From Sinorhizobium sp. 6-70 (GTDB taxonomy: Bacteria; Pseudomonadota; Alphaproteobacteria; Rhizobiales; Rhizobiaceae): DNA of 64,000 bases. Each line of letters starts with the position of its first letter. Within the stretch, counting starts at the first letter, position 1. The stretch spans positions 602,526 through 666,525 of the forward strand of contig NZ_JASKLS010000001.1 in the NCBI RefSeq assembly GCF_030124375.1, written 5' to 3'. Of the stretch, positions 7,256 to 16,734 are shown piece after piece. A program made the translations under genes and the position numbers. A model generated the notes under the pieces. The model made no database searches and was not told the origin of the DNA. It saw only the letters and a program-made list of their open reading frames with translations.

Positions 7256-8620
7256 TCAGCGGGAATGCTCGGCAGTGCGGCCGAGAATGCGCCAGAAAGG
7301 ACGCTCTATTTCGACCAGCGGCCGACCGGGATCATCGGCCTTGAGACCATCCCGAACCAAAGCAGCCAGATCCTTTTGAACCGCAGGGTCGGACAGGAAA
7401 TAGCTGTGCCCCGCAAAGCCGGAAATTCCCTTGTATTCGATAAAGTCGGCGATGCCCGACAGCTGCGAATTCTTCCACAGCGCGTTCGAGCCCGCCTCCT
7501 TGGAATTGATGCTCGCGCTGGTCAGACGCCCGAGTCGGACAACGCTTCCGAACAGCCCGCTTGAAATGGCAAGCGCCTGGTCGTTGGGGGATGAATATAC
7601 GGTCAGATGCAGCGCACCGATGCGCGGCAACAGGCCGTAGGGGGTCGCCTTTGCTCCGAAGGGCGTATCGGGATCAGATATGAAGCCGAACAATTTTGTT
7701 GTGGCAACATCCAGATCGATGTCAGGAGCAAACAGCACGGCATTGGCGATTTTGTAGCGCTCGGCCGGCGAAGACCGCGCGGCATAGGCCTCCATTCCCA
7801 GTTGCCCAAGGGCGGACAATAGAACGTCTGCGCCGCGGCTGTGCGCGATGAAGTGGAGGCGTCTGACACCCTTGGTCGCAGAAATGATGCGAACCGCCTT
7901 CTTGACATCCGCCACTGCGAACTCGCCGGACTCGCGGTCGATATTGTAACCGTAGAACGCGCCGCCGGATCCGCCCGCCGGCCACGAAAGCGACACGCAC
8001 ACAAACTCCTCAGAAAGGGTGTTGCATATCTGGCCGGTGGCTTTGGCGGCATCGTCGAAACTATTGGCATAACCATGAACAAAGATGACCACTTCCTTGC
8101 GTTTCGCGGTCGCCAGCCGCCGGGCCAGCTCGCCCTGCAGCCCCGCGACCGCTCGCGCATGGGCATCTACCGTTGCGCGTGCCCGACGAGGCCCCTCAGG
8201 CGTCAGCTCGATTGGGTACGGCGATTGCGGAAATTCGCCGAGCTTGGTCGTACGTGAAACACGCAGCAATTGGTCATGCTGTCCGGCTGCCCCACCGTGG
8301 AAACGCGACCGGTCCCGAACAAGCGTGACCGAGCCGAAGCTCAGTGAATGACCCCGAAACGCGCCGTAGGAGAGTTCGCCATCGGCGGAAGCGGCAGGCG
8401 CTCGATCCGTGACGTAGAGGAGATCGAGGGGACTATCCTCTTTAACGCTGGGAGCCGCAGCCTCCGTCCCGACCCCCAGGTCGCGGACCATGTCCCTTTC
8501 GCTCAAGCAGGCCGAAAGGAGGAAAACGCAGAGTAATGTTAATAATAAAGCTGAGGCCTTTCGCAACAGCCGAGCGAATGAGTCGGAATTCGTCGACTTT
8601 ATTTCGAAAAGTATCTTCAT
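7256..8620 (-). CDS. Alpha/beta-hydrolase lipoprotein (DUF900-like)
   Basis: A 454-residue exported protein. Residues 20-38 form a hydrophobic signal ending in a lipobox (FLLSAC), so it is probably a lipoprotein. The middle contains VVIFVHGYANSFDDAAKATG (oxyanion region), then LHFIAHSRGADVLLSALG with the nucleophile in HSRG, and later APDIDLD and a C-terminal GHSYFL histidine, as in the DUF900 alpha/beta hydrolases. It probably acts as an esterase- or lipase-like hydrolase at the membrane; the substrate is unknown. It is transcribed alone, divergent from the large secreted protein at 9245. The start is the farthest upstream Met, before an AT-rich promoter region. Confidence 0.8.
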   Translation of the reverse strand: MKILFEIKSTNSDSFARLLRKASALLLTLLCVFLLSACLSERDMVRDLGVGTEAAAPSVKEDSPLDLLYVTDRAPAASADGELSYGAFRGHSLSFGSVTLVRDRSRFHGGAAGQHDQLLRVSRTTKLGEFPQSPYPIELTPEGPRRARATVDAHARAVAGLQGELARRLATAKRKEVVIFVHGYANSFDDAAKATGQICNTLSEEFVCVSLSWPAGGSGGAFYGYNIDRESGEFAVADVKKAVRIISATKGVRRLHFIAHSRGADVLLSALGQLGMEAYAARSSPAERYKIANAVLFAPDIDLDVATTKLFGFISDPDTPFGAKATPYGLLPRIGALHLTVYSSPNDQALAISSGLFGSVVRLGRLTSASINSKEAGSNALWKNSQLSGIADFIEYKGISGFAGHSYFLSDPAVQKDLAALVRDGLKADDPGRPLVEIERPFWRILGRTAEHSR

Positions 8621-9244
8621 TTTTATTACAACATTACACTATACCTGCGGAGAATAGAAATTATGCAGAGCGAAAATTTACTATATGCAAAGCAGAGACA
8701 TCACCTATACATTGGTTTAGCTCGCATTGAATGTTCCATCCTTGGGAGCGATGTCACGCCAACGGGGCGAGACACGACCTGCTCGTATGACATACGCGCC
8801 GGCCAATCGCCGAATGCCTACTCCGAAAGCGTTAGTTGCTAATTTAGCTAATCCTTAAGGGTAGCTTGAATAAAGCCTAAAGCAGGCGCTCCATAGTCAC
8901 GACGCCGCCGCTATCTACCCAGCAAGGGGAGCAGGTAAAAGAGTCGGGGTGCGCTCCTATTCCGAGAGATGGCTGACGACCTCATCCAAGTGAGGGTGCC
9001 TTGCGCGGGATCCGCGTGAGGTAATTCAGCAATGGCAGCCGCTAAAAGTACCATCCGCGGATTATTTCAATCGTCACAGCGATTCGATTGCTGGGTTGCA
9101 ATGATTTGCGGCCAGCAGCCTGCCACTGCCTCTTTCCACGATACATGACCCGTACGCGTGCGCCCCGGCGACTCCAGCGGTTCCCGCGGGAGGACCTGAA
9201 CAACTGACGACCGTTGAGGCCGCTCTTTATGAGGGAGAAGAACC
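8621..9244. other. Divergent promoter region, no gene seen
   Basis: About 620 bp between the lipoprotein gene and the secreted repeat protein. The first 100 bp are markedly AT-rich for this genome, as is 8830-8880. GAGGGAGAAGAACC precedes the ATG at 9245 and is its ribosome site. No coding frame was convincing. Confidence 0.5.
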
Positions 9245-12200
9245 ATGGCTATCACGATCACGCCGACTGGCGCGTTTGCCGTTCTCGATGAAACCGATGG
9301 TTTGCAAAACGCGACCGCTACACCGTCGCCCGCGGGCGACGCCGACGACAATGACATTTTGGCGAGCAGCCTGCCGACGGCATTTTCCGGCCGACTGAGC
9401 ACCCTCGGCCTGACGGTGGACGAGGCCGCGCTCAGCGGCTACAACGGCGCCAACACCGGCAGTAACATCGTCAACGTCACCGGCGCCAACGCGACCAGCG
9501 ACTTCTCGCTCACCGGCAGCGGTGGAGCCGCGTTCACGGACTACGAGACAGGCGCGACATCCACGTCCAGCAGCGGGTTGTTCGCGGTGGCTGATGACGG
9601 GACCGTCACGGAAGTCTTTCTCTTCGCCGATCCGACCAACAACAATATCGTGTACGGCGTGGCCGGCGACAGCGGCGACGATCCCATCGCGTTCGCGATC
9701 TATCTCGAAGAGGTCAAGACAGCCGGCATCACCACCGGCGCAAAGATGTGGACGGTGATCGCCGACGGCTACACGCTGGCGCACGGCACCGATGGCAGCA
9801 GCGTTGCCGATCATGACGATTTCGTCGACCTGACGAACAAGCTGTTCGTCGCCGCCATCTCGGAGAACGACTTCTCCTTCGCCAACGCGCCTTCCGGCCA
9901 GAACCTCTTCATGATGTTCGGAAACACGTCGCAGGCGATCCTTATCACCGGCGTGGATCCGGCCAACGAGTCGGCCGGTCAGAACGTGTCGAGTGGCAGC
10001 ACCGTCAGCACAAGCCAAGGCGGCGGCCCCACCACGCTCGGCACGGACGGTCAACATATCAAGGCCCAAAAGGCTTTGGTCGTCACCTTCGTCACGGGGG
10101 CCAACGCGGACTATATCGCCGGGCCCAACGCCGGCAATAACCCTGGGCAACCTCTCAGCCCAACCGAGGCAAACGACGAGGCCAACATCGACTTCGGCGG
10201 CTATGCGCAGGACGTTACGGGCGGCTCGATCACCATCTCGCAGATGAATCCGGGCAGTGCCAACACAACCGCGACCGTGGAGATCCAGGCCTTTCTTACG
10301 ACAGACGGAACCGGGAACAACTATATCGACAACGACCCGCTCGTGACCGGCGACACTGGGGTCAACATTGAGTCGGTGAGCGTTATCCGCGGAGGGGTCG
10401 ACATCACCAACACTCTGGACATCGACATCGTGGGCAACTCGGCCACGATAGCGGGCGTGAAGGACGACGATGTCATCCAATATACGACCACTGACGACCA
10501 CAACCGTGTGCTGGTCCGGAATGACGAGCCGGCAGGCAGCAACGTCTCCTTCGATCTCGGCGGCTTCTCGCTCAGACAGGTCGCGAGTGACGTCGAGGAG
10601 ATCGGCTCGAAGGTCCGGTTCGAGGATGACGGGCCGGACGCGGTGGCGAAGGACGTGGCGGCGCCGACGGCGACGCTCGACGAGTCGCCACTGGCGCCCA
10701 ACGGCGACGGAGTGAACTCGGTGACGATCACGGCGGCGACGATCGCCGCGCTCTTCGAGACCCCGGACTTCGGCGAGGACGGCGAGGGCAGCGTGAGCTA
10801 CACGCTTTCGGGCACCGACGGCGCCAAGACCGGGCTGTGGCTCACCGGCGAGTCCGCGGCGGCCGACGAGATCCTGCTGGTCAAGGTCAGCGACACCCAA
10901 TGGGAGGGCCGTAAAGGGGGCGGCACGGGCACCCTCGCGTTCACCGTCACGATCAATGGTTCGACCGGCGAAGTGACCGTCACCCGCAGCAGTGCGACAC
11001 TCGAGCACACGACCGACGGCAGCACTGCGGCGGCGCATGACGACGCGTTGACGATGGCGGCCACCGCTAACCTGTTTGCGGTGCAGCACGTCACCGACGG
11101 CGACGGCGACACCGATAGCGCCACTGCCGTCAATCCGTTGACCCTCAAATTCGAGGATGACGGGCCGGATGTGGCGGCGAAGAACGTCGCGGGGCCGACG
11201 GCGACGCTCGACGAGTCGCCGCTGCCGCCCAACGGCGACGGCGTGAACTCGGTGACGATCCTGGCGGCAACGATCGCCGCCCTGTTCGAGACCCCGGACT
11301 TCGGCGCCGACGGCCAGGGCAGTTTGAGCTACACCTTATCGGGCACCGACAACGCGCAGACCGGGCTGTGGCTCACCGGCGAGTCCGGGGCTGCCAACGA
11401 GATCCTTTTGGTCAAGGTGAGCGACACCCAATGGGAAGGCCACAAGGGCGGCGCGGGCGGCACCCTCGCCTTCACCGTCTCGATCAACGGCACCACGGGC
11501 GAAGTGACAGTCACCCGCAGCAGCGCGACGCTCGAGCACACGACCGACAGCAGCACAGCGGCGGCGCATGACGACGCGCTGACGATGGCGGCCACCGCCA
11601 ACCTGTTCGTGGTGCAGCACATCACCGACGGCGATGGCGACACCGACAGCGCCACCTCCGCCAATCCGTTGACGCTCAAGTTCGAGGACGACGGGCCGGA
11701 CGCCGTGGCAAAGAACGTCGCAGGGCCGACGGCGACGGTCGATGAGTCGCCGCTGCCGGCCAACGGCGACGGCGTGAATACGGCGACGATCGCCGCGGCG
11801 ACGATCGCTAACCTGTTCGAGGCCCCGGACCACGGCGCCGACGGCGCAGGCAGCGTAACCTACACCCTGTCGGGCACGGCCGGTGCAAGGACCGGGCTGT
11901 GGCTGACAGGCGAGTCCGCGGCGGCCGACGAGATCCTGCTGGTCAAGGTCAGTGACACCCAGTGGGAGGGCCGCAAGGGCGGCACGGGCGGCACCCTCGC
12001 CTTCACCGTCACGATTGACGGCTCGACCGGCGAAGTGACCCTCACCCGCAGCAGCGCGACACTCGAGCACACGACCGACGGCAGCACTGCGGCGGCGCAT
12101 GATGACGCGTTGACGATGGCTTCCACCGCCAACCTGTTCGCGGTGCAGCACGTCACCGACGGCGACGGCGACAGCGACACCGCAACCGCGGTCAACCCGC

Positions 12201-13237
12201 TGACGCTCAAGTTCGAGGACGACGGGCCGACTGTCACCGTCGAGAACTCCAGCGGGACGTACGACGCGGGCGCCCAGGGAACCTGGAACGACAACGATCC
12301 CGGCAGCGACGGGTTCGCCTCGCTGAGCGTGAACTTTGACGGCTACGAGATCGACGACGACGGTCCCGTTACCGTCGACGCCGCGCTCACACAGACGGGC
12401 AACTTCACTTTCGACGGGTCGATCACCGATGACTTCAACGGCGACGGCACCGACGAGACCGTGGACTTCACTCTGACCTTCGATCCCGACAACGACAGCT
12501 ATGCGATCGAGGTCACCACACCGCCCGGTTCGGTCAGCACATTCTCGACCGCGAACGGAAGCCTTGATGCGGGCGGGCCGGATCCCGTGCGGACGCTGAC
12601 GGTCAACAGCACCGACATCGTCTTCTCCGCCGTCAATGCGACGACCAACACCAACGATATCAAGGCCTTCCTTGATGCAACCGAGGCTAACATAGAAGCA
12701 AACGCCAACTATCTCAGTTCGGCACAGATGAATGTCAGCACGGCGGGGATCGGTCTCGCCGACAACCTGTTCGAGGGTAACGCCAACGCCGGAATCGACG
12801 GTGCAACGACCCAGGGCGGCAAGATCGACGAGAGCTTCGTCGTCGACCCGCACGTTGATGTCAGCAGCATGAAGGTGATCATCAACGACCAGACGAACGG
12901 TGGCTACACCCCGGCGAGCGAGGACCTTTTCTATCGGATCTACTTCACCGATGGGACTGTCGGCACTACGACCAAGGTCGTCGCCGGAGACCTCACGGCC
13001 GCCGGCAAGGGTCTCGTCTCCTTCACGGTTGGCGATCCCGATGGACCCAACAACATCGACGCAATCCAGCTCGTGATGGGCACGGGCACCATCAAGGTTC
13101 CGGTCATAGAGTTCACCACCTCGGAGACGTTCAATCCGGAGTCGCTCCACCTCGACTTCACCGCGACGCTGTTCGACGGTGATGGCGACAGCAGTTCGGA
13201 CGGGTTCTCGATAGACCTCGACCCCACGGTCGTCTGA
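9245..13237 (+). CDS. Large type I-secreted repeat protein (adhesin-like)
   Basis: A 1330-residue, very acidic, Asp/Gly/Thr/Asn-rich protein with no Sec signal and almost no cysteine, typical of substrates of one-step type I export. Residues 1-458 are a non-repeated N-terminal region. Residues 459-635, 636-812 and 813-989 are three near-identical 177-residue units, each opening FEDDGP and containing DESPL.PNGDGVN, LWLTGES, LLVKVSDTQWEG and HVTDGDGDTDSAT, resembling DUF5801/T1SS repeat domains. Residues 990-1330 begin with a fourth FEDDGP and end with LHLDFTATLFDGDGDSSSDG, likely the secretion-signal end. No GGxGxDxUx RTX nonapeptides were seen. The exporter genes follow at 13308 and 15090. 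Likely a surface adhesin or matrix protein. Confidence 0.85.
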   Translation: MAITITPTGAFAVLDETDGLQNATATPSPAGDADDNDILASSLPTAFSGRLSTLGLTVDEAALSGYNGANTGSNIVNVTGANATSDFSLTGSGGAAFTDYETGATSTSSSGLFAVADDGTVTEVFLFADPTNNNIVYGVAGDSGDDPIAFAIYLEEVKTAGITTGAKMWTVIADGYTLAHGTDGSSVADHDDFVDLTNKLFVAAISENDFSFANAPSGQNLFMMFGNTSQAILITGVDPANESAGQNVSSGSTVSTSQGGGPTTLGTDGQHIKAQKALVVTFVTGANADYIAGPNAGNNPGQPLSPTEANDEANIDFGGYAQDVTGGSITISQMNPGSANTTATVEIQAFLTTDGTGNNYIDNDPLVTGDTGVNIESVSVIRGGVDITNTLDIDIVGNSATIAGVKDDDVIQYTTTDDHNRVLVRNDEPAGSNVSFDLGGFSLRQVASDVEEIGSKVRFEDDGPDAVAKDVAAPTATLDESPLAPNGDGVNSVTITAATIAALFETPDFGEDGEGSVSYTLSGTDGAKTGLWLTGESAAADEILLVKVSDTQWEGRKGGGTGTLAFTVTINGSTGEVTVTRSSATLEHTTDGSTAAAHDDALTMAATANLFAVQHVTDGDGDTDSATAVNPLTLKFEDDGPDVAAKNVAGPTATLDESPLPPNGDGVNSVTILAATIAALFETPDFGADGQGSLSYTLSGTDNAQTGLWLTGESGAANEILLVKVSDTQWEGHKGGAGGTLAFTVSINGTTGEVTVTRSSATLEHTTDSSTAAAHDDALTMAATANLFVVQHITDGDGDTDSATSANPLTLKFEDDGPDAVAKNVAGPTATVDESPLPANGDGVNTATIAAATIANLFEAPDHGADGAGSVTYTLSGTAGARTGLWLTGESAAADEILLVKVSDTQWEGRKGGTGGTLAFTVTIDGSTGEVTLTRSSATLEHTTDGSTAAAHDDALTMASTANLFAVQHVTDGDGDSDTATAVNPLTLKFEDDGPTVTVENSSGTYDAGAQGTWNDNDPGSDGFASLSVNFDGYEIDDDGPVTVDAALTQTGNFTFDGSITDDFNGDGTDETVDFTLTFDPDNDSYAIEVTTPPGSVSTFSTANGSLDAGGPDPVRTLTVNSTDIVFSAVNATTNTNDIKAFLDATEANIEANANYLSSAQMNVSTAGIGLADNLFEGNANAGIDGATTQGGKIDESFVVDPHVDVSSMKVIINDQTNGGYTPASEDLFYRIYFTDGTVGTTTKVVAGDLTAAGKGLVSFTVGDPDGPNNIDAIQLVMGTGTIKVPVIEFTTSETFNPESLHLDFTATLFDGDGDSSSDGFSIDLDPTVV
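10619..12211 (+). repeat. Three 531-bp in-frame tandem repeats
   Basis: Units start at 10619, 11150 and 11681, each exactly 531 bp (177 codons), inside the secreted protein gene. Long stretches are nearly identical between units at DNA level. The short phase-perfect period favours copy-number change by slippage or recombination. Long minus-strand frames opposite this region arise from the repeats and the codon bias. Confidence 0.9.
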
Positions 13238-13244
13238 CGCGATC

Positions 13245-13270
13245 GCGAGCCCGCTCACGGGCGGGCTCGC
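13245..13270 (+). terminator. GC-rich hairpin between substrate and exporter genes
   Basis: A perfect 10-bp stem GCGAGCCCGC / GCGGGCTCGC with a 6-nt loop, 8 bp after the stop of the secreted protein. It is followed by ATCCTTCC rather than a strong T-run, so partial termination or mRNA 3'-end protection is more likely than full termination, allowing more substrate than exporter to be made. Confidence 0.55.
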
Positions 13271-13307
13271 ATCCTTCCCAAAGGTTTCCAGTCACGGAAG
13301 GTAATCG

Positions 13308-15086
13308 ATGCCACACGACTCCAGCACCACCCGGCTCGCGGAGGTCATGGGCGCCATACGCAGGCAGTTCCCGCTGCTGATCGTGCTGAGCTGCCTTCTC
13401 AACCTGCTGCTCCTCGCCGCCAGTATCTACATGCTGCAGGTCTATGACCGGGTGCTGTCGAGCGGGTCGCTGGACACGCTCCTGTGGCTGACGCTGATCG
13501 CGGTTTTTGCCGTCGTGATCTACGGTGCGCTCGAGCAGGCAAGGCGGGTGGTCCTCGGCCGGGCGGCCGGCTGGCTCGATGGCGAGCTCAACGTACCGAT
13601 GCTGAGGCGCGCCATGGAAGTGCGGCTCGCCGGAAAGGAGGGCCGCGCCGGCACCCGTGACGTCACCGATCTGCGGACCTTCTATGCGGGCGACGCCGTG
13701 CTCGCCTTTCTCGACATGCCCTGGAGCGTGATCTTCCTCGCCTTCATCTGGGCCCTGCACCCGGCACTGGGCGTGGTTGCCACGGCCGGCGCCGTCCTCC
13801 TCGTGGGGCTCGCCCTGGCGAACGACGCACTGACACGGGACCGGCAGAAGCGCGTCAGCGCCGTCACCAAGACCCACCAGGAAAATGCCATGCGCTTTGT
13901 CGATGCCGGCGAGACGATCTCGCCTCTCGGCATGGCACGGGCAGTGCTCGAGCGCTGGCGCCGCCGCCAGGCCGAGGTGGTGGCCGAGCAGCAGCTATTG
14001 TCCGATCGGACGACCACGATCCTTTCGATTTCGCGCAGCCTCCGGCTGATCCTGCAAATCGCCATCCTGGCAGCCGGCGCCTATTTCGTCATTCGCGGCG
14101 AGATAACCGCGGGCGCCATGATTGCCGGCTCGATCGTCATGGGCCGGGCGCTCGCCCCGATCGAACGGGCGACCAGCGCCTGGCGCGCTTTCGTCGCCGC
14201 GAGGAACGCTCATGCGAACCTCAAGGAGCTCTTCGCCGGCACGTCACGCGATGCGCTTGATTGCATCTCCCTCCCCCGCCCCAAAGGCGGGCTTGCCTTC
14301 GAGACCGTGTTCTATGTCCCTCCCGGCTGCCAGGAGCCGGTGCTCAATGCCATCAGCTTCGCGATCGGCCCGGGCGAGAACTGTGCCGTGGTCGGGCCAT
14401 CGGGCGCCGGCAAATCGACCCTCTGCCGCCTCGCCGTCGGCGCCTGGAAACCGAACAAGGGCCATGTGCGCCTCGACGCGGCAGACGTTTTCGACTGGGA
14501 TCCGGAGGATCTCGGGCCCCATATCGGCTATTTGCCGCAGCAGGTCGAGCTGTTGCCCGGCACGGTGGCCCAGAACATCGCACGTTTTCGGGAGGTGGAT
14601 AGCAACGCGCTGATCCGCGCAGCGCAAGTCGCCGGCGTTCACGAACTCATCCTCTCGCTGCCGGACGGCTACGGAACCGAGATCGCGTTGCACTCGCAGC
14701 GGATCTCACTCGGCCAGCGGCAGCGCCTCGGTCTTGCGCGCGCCTTGTACGGCGACCCCGCCTTCGTCGTGCTGGACGAGCCGAATGCGAACATGGACGA
14801 GGCTGGCGATCGAGCCCTGATCGAAGTGTTGACGACCCTCAAGCAGCTTCGAACAACCGTACTGATCGTCACGCACCGGGCTTCGGTGCTGAAGTGTGCC
14901 GACAAGGTCCTGGCGCTTCACAACGGCACCGTTGCAGCCTTCGGCCCGCGCGAGCAAATGGTGCGGCAGGTACAGCCGGCCGGATCGACGGTCACGAGGC
15001 CCCTGCCAACTCCATTGCAAGCCGCTCGTCCCGGGGAGCCATCTGAGATCGTTGACCGTGAGAACCGCCTCAAAGCGGGGGAATGA
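13308..15086 (+). CDS. Type I secretion ABC transporter (PrtD-like permease/ATPase)
   Basis: A 592-residue half-transporter. Residues 15-320 are a membrane domain with about six hydrophobic segments (LLIVLSCLLNLLLLAASIYM near the start). The ATPase domain follows, with Walker A GPSGAGKST at about 363-371, ABC signature ISLGQRQR near 466-473, Walker B FVVLDEPNANMDEAGD near 486-501 and a switch histidine in VTHRAS. It lacks the N-terminal C39 peptidase domain, so the substrate is not cut on export. It should export the protein encoded just upstream. The HlyD-like gene follows after 3 bp, so the two are co-transcribed. GGAAGG lies 6 bp before the ATG. Confidence 0.93.
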   Translation: MPHDSSTTRLAEVMGAIRRQFPLLIVLSCLLNLLLLAASIYMLQVYDRVLSSGSLDTLLWLTLIAVFAVVIYGALEQARRVVLGRAAGWLDGELNVPMLRRAMEVRLAGKEGRAGTRDVTDLRTFYAGDAVLAFLDMPWSVIFLAFIWALHPALGVVATAGAVLLVGLALANDALTRDRQKRVSAVTKTHQENAMRFVDAGETISPLGMARAVLERWRRRQAEVVAEQQLLSDRTTTILSISRSLRLILQIAILAAGAYFVIRGEITAGAMIAGSIVMGRALAPIERATSAWRAFVAARNAHANLKELFAGTSRDALDCISLPRPKGGLAFETVFYVPPGCQEPVLNAISFAIGPGENCAVVGPSGAGKSTLCRLAVGAWKPNKGHVRLDAADVFDWDPEDLGPHIGYLPQQVELLPGTVAQNIARFREVDSNALIRAAQVAGVHELILSLPDGYGTEIALHSQRISLGQRQRLGLARALYGDPAFVVLDEPNANMDEAGDRALIEVLTTLKQLRTTVLIVTHRASVLKCADKVLALHNGTVAAFGPREQMVRQVQPAGSTVTRPLPTPLQAARPGEPSEIVDRENRLKAGE

Positions 15087-15089
15087 AGC

Positions 15090-16631
15090 ATGTCCGACAA
15101 GTTGGAATTGCTTGGCATTCTTGTTGGCCGCATCGAGATGCAGCTATCCCGTACCCTCGACCGGCTGCTGGCGGGCTACGCCGCGGTGGTCGCCGCAATC
15201 CATGATCAGTTGGCGCTTGCCGGCATCACATTGAGCGAGACAGCCATTGCATTCATCATCCCGGCGACCGCGGCTATCGCTTTCTTCGTCCTCGCGCGGC
15301 TGCTGCGCCCCAGCAGGCGGCCCGGCGCCGAGACGTCCTCGGATCCGCTCTCGGCCGCCACCAGAATGCCGCGACGTCTGGGGCTCCTGGCAATCGTGCT
15401 GTTCCTTGCGGTGTTGGGCGGCTGGTCCGTGCTCGCCCCGCTGGCAAGCGCAGCACTCGCCCCCGGCGTCGTCAGCCCGGACGGGTACCGCAAGACCATT
15501 CAGCATCTCGAAGGCGGGATCATCCGGTCGATCCACGTCCGCGAAGGTGACATGGTCCGTGCCGGAGATCCGCTGATTACCCTCGATAACACGAAGGCCC
15601 GGTCCCAGGACGCGGAAGTCCGGGAGCGACTTCTGCACGCCCTGGCGACCGAGGCCCGACTCGAGGCCGAGCGCACCGACGCTGCCGAAATCAGCTTCCC
15701 CGATTTTCTCGTTCACAGCAGTTCCGCGGACCTGCAGCCATTGATGGAGGGGCAGCGGCAATTGTTCGTGAGCCGGCAAGGAGCGCATCAGGGTCGCATC
15801 AAGATCCTCCAGGCGCGCATCCGCCAACTCGAGGAGCAGAACGCCGGTCTGCGGGAGGTGATCGCCGCCGAGGCCGATCAGATCGCATTGGTAGACGAAG
15901 AGATAATGGCCGCGCAGGAGCTCTTCGACAAGCATCTGGAGCGCAAGCCGCGAATACTGGCGCTCAAGCGTCATCGCGCCGATATCGCCGCCGCGAAGGC
16001 GGCCAACCGGGCGAAGATCGCCGAGAACGCGCAAGCCATGGGCGAAACCAATCTGCAACTGCTTACGATCGACGAAGAGCGCCAGGAAAAGCTCGGTTCG
16101 GAACTTGCCGAGATGCGCCGGATCCTGGCGGAGCTCAAAAGCCAGCTGCCGTCGCGCGAGGACATACTCCAGCGCACGGTCATCCGCGCTCCCGTTGCAG
16201 GCATCGTAATGAATCTCCACGTGACGACGGAGAGCGGCGTGATAGAGCCGGGACAGGCGCTGCTCGACCTCGTTCCGAATGACAGTGGAGTGGTCATCGA
16301 CGCCCGGGTTCGACCGACCGACATCGAGCGCATCAGGCCCGGCATGTCCGCCCGCGTGATCCTCACGGCCTACCGGCAGCGCAGCCTGCCGCTCATTCAT
16401 GGCCGGCTGCGCTCGATCTCAGCCGATGCGATCGCCGATGAACGCACGGGCGTGACCTATTTCCTCGCGAAAGTGGCGGTCGCTCCGGCGGATCTCGCAA
16501 AGCTCGACGATGTGCACCTCATTCCCGGCATGCCGGCCGAGGTGATGCTGATGGACGGCGAACAGAGCCTGTTCCACTATCTGCTTAACCCGATCCTCGA
16601 CAGCCGCCGGCGAGGCCTCATCGAAAACTGA
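15090..16631 (+). CDS. HlyD-family type I secretion membrane-fusion protein
   Basis: A 513-residue periplasmic adaptor. The family part starts at about residue 95 with a membrane anchor (97-117), then IQHLEGGIIRSIHVREGDMV (lipoyl half-motif, 137-156), a long coiled coil (165-345) rich in Glu/Arg/Gln, RAPVAGIVMNLHV and the C-terminal beta domain ending MLMDGEQSLFHYLLNPILDS. Ahead of this lies an extra 90-residue N-terminus with a second hydrophobic segment (52-71), not usual for HlyD proteins, so the N-terminus would be folded back across the membrane. GGGGGAATGAAGC precedes the ATG. It pairs with the ABC exporter upstream. An outer-membrane TolC-like partner is not in this window. Confidence 0.92.
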   Translation: MSDKLELLGILVGRIEMQLSRTLDRLLAGYAAVVAAIHDQLALAGITLSETAIAFIIPATAAIAFFVLARLLRPSRRPGAETSSDPLSAATRMPRRLGLLAIVLFLAVLGGWSVLAPLASAALAPGVVSPDGYRKTIQHLEGGIIRSIHVREGDMVRAGDPLITLDNTKARSQDAEVRERLLHALATEARLEAERTDAAEISFPDFLVHSSSADLQPLMEGQRQLFVSRQGAHQGRIKILQARIRQLEEQNAGLREVIAAEADQIALVDEEIMAAQELFDKHLERKPRILALKRHRADIAAAKAANRAKIAENAQAMGETNLQLLTIDEERQEKLGSELAEMRRILAELKSQLPSREDILQRTVIRAPVAGIVMNLHVTTESGVIEPGQALLDLVPNDSGVVIDARVRPTDIERIRPGMSARVILTAYRQRSLPLIHGRLRSISADAIADERTGVTYFLAKVAVAPADLAKLDDVHLIPGMPAEVMLMDGEQSLFHYLLNPILDSRRRGLIEN

Positions 16632-16673
16632 GACGCCACCTCGCAGCGACCGTTTTCCAAGGGCCAGCGCTGC

Positions 16674-16716
16674 TGCATGTTTCCTTGAATCGATTCCGAT
16701 TTACGGAACCATGCAG
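16674..16716. repeat. RIME-like palindrome, single arm
   Basis: TGCATGTTTCCTTGAATC and GATTCCGATTTACGGAACC then ATGCAG form the same inverted repeat as in the larger mosaic elements, without the second CTACAGCG palindrome. It overlaps an in-frame ATG at 16711, which is therefore not the preferred start of the next gene. Confidence 0.7.
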
Positions 16717-16734
16717 GAGGCGCAAGCTGGTCGG

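Noticed and set aside
9227..13258. Long minus-strand open frames (620 and 640 codons) opposite the secreted repeat protein
   Set aside because: They mirror the codon bias and tandem repeats of the plus-strand gene, have low-complexity Arg/Gly/Val content, and have no ribosome site or domain. They are shadows.
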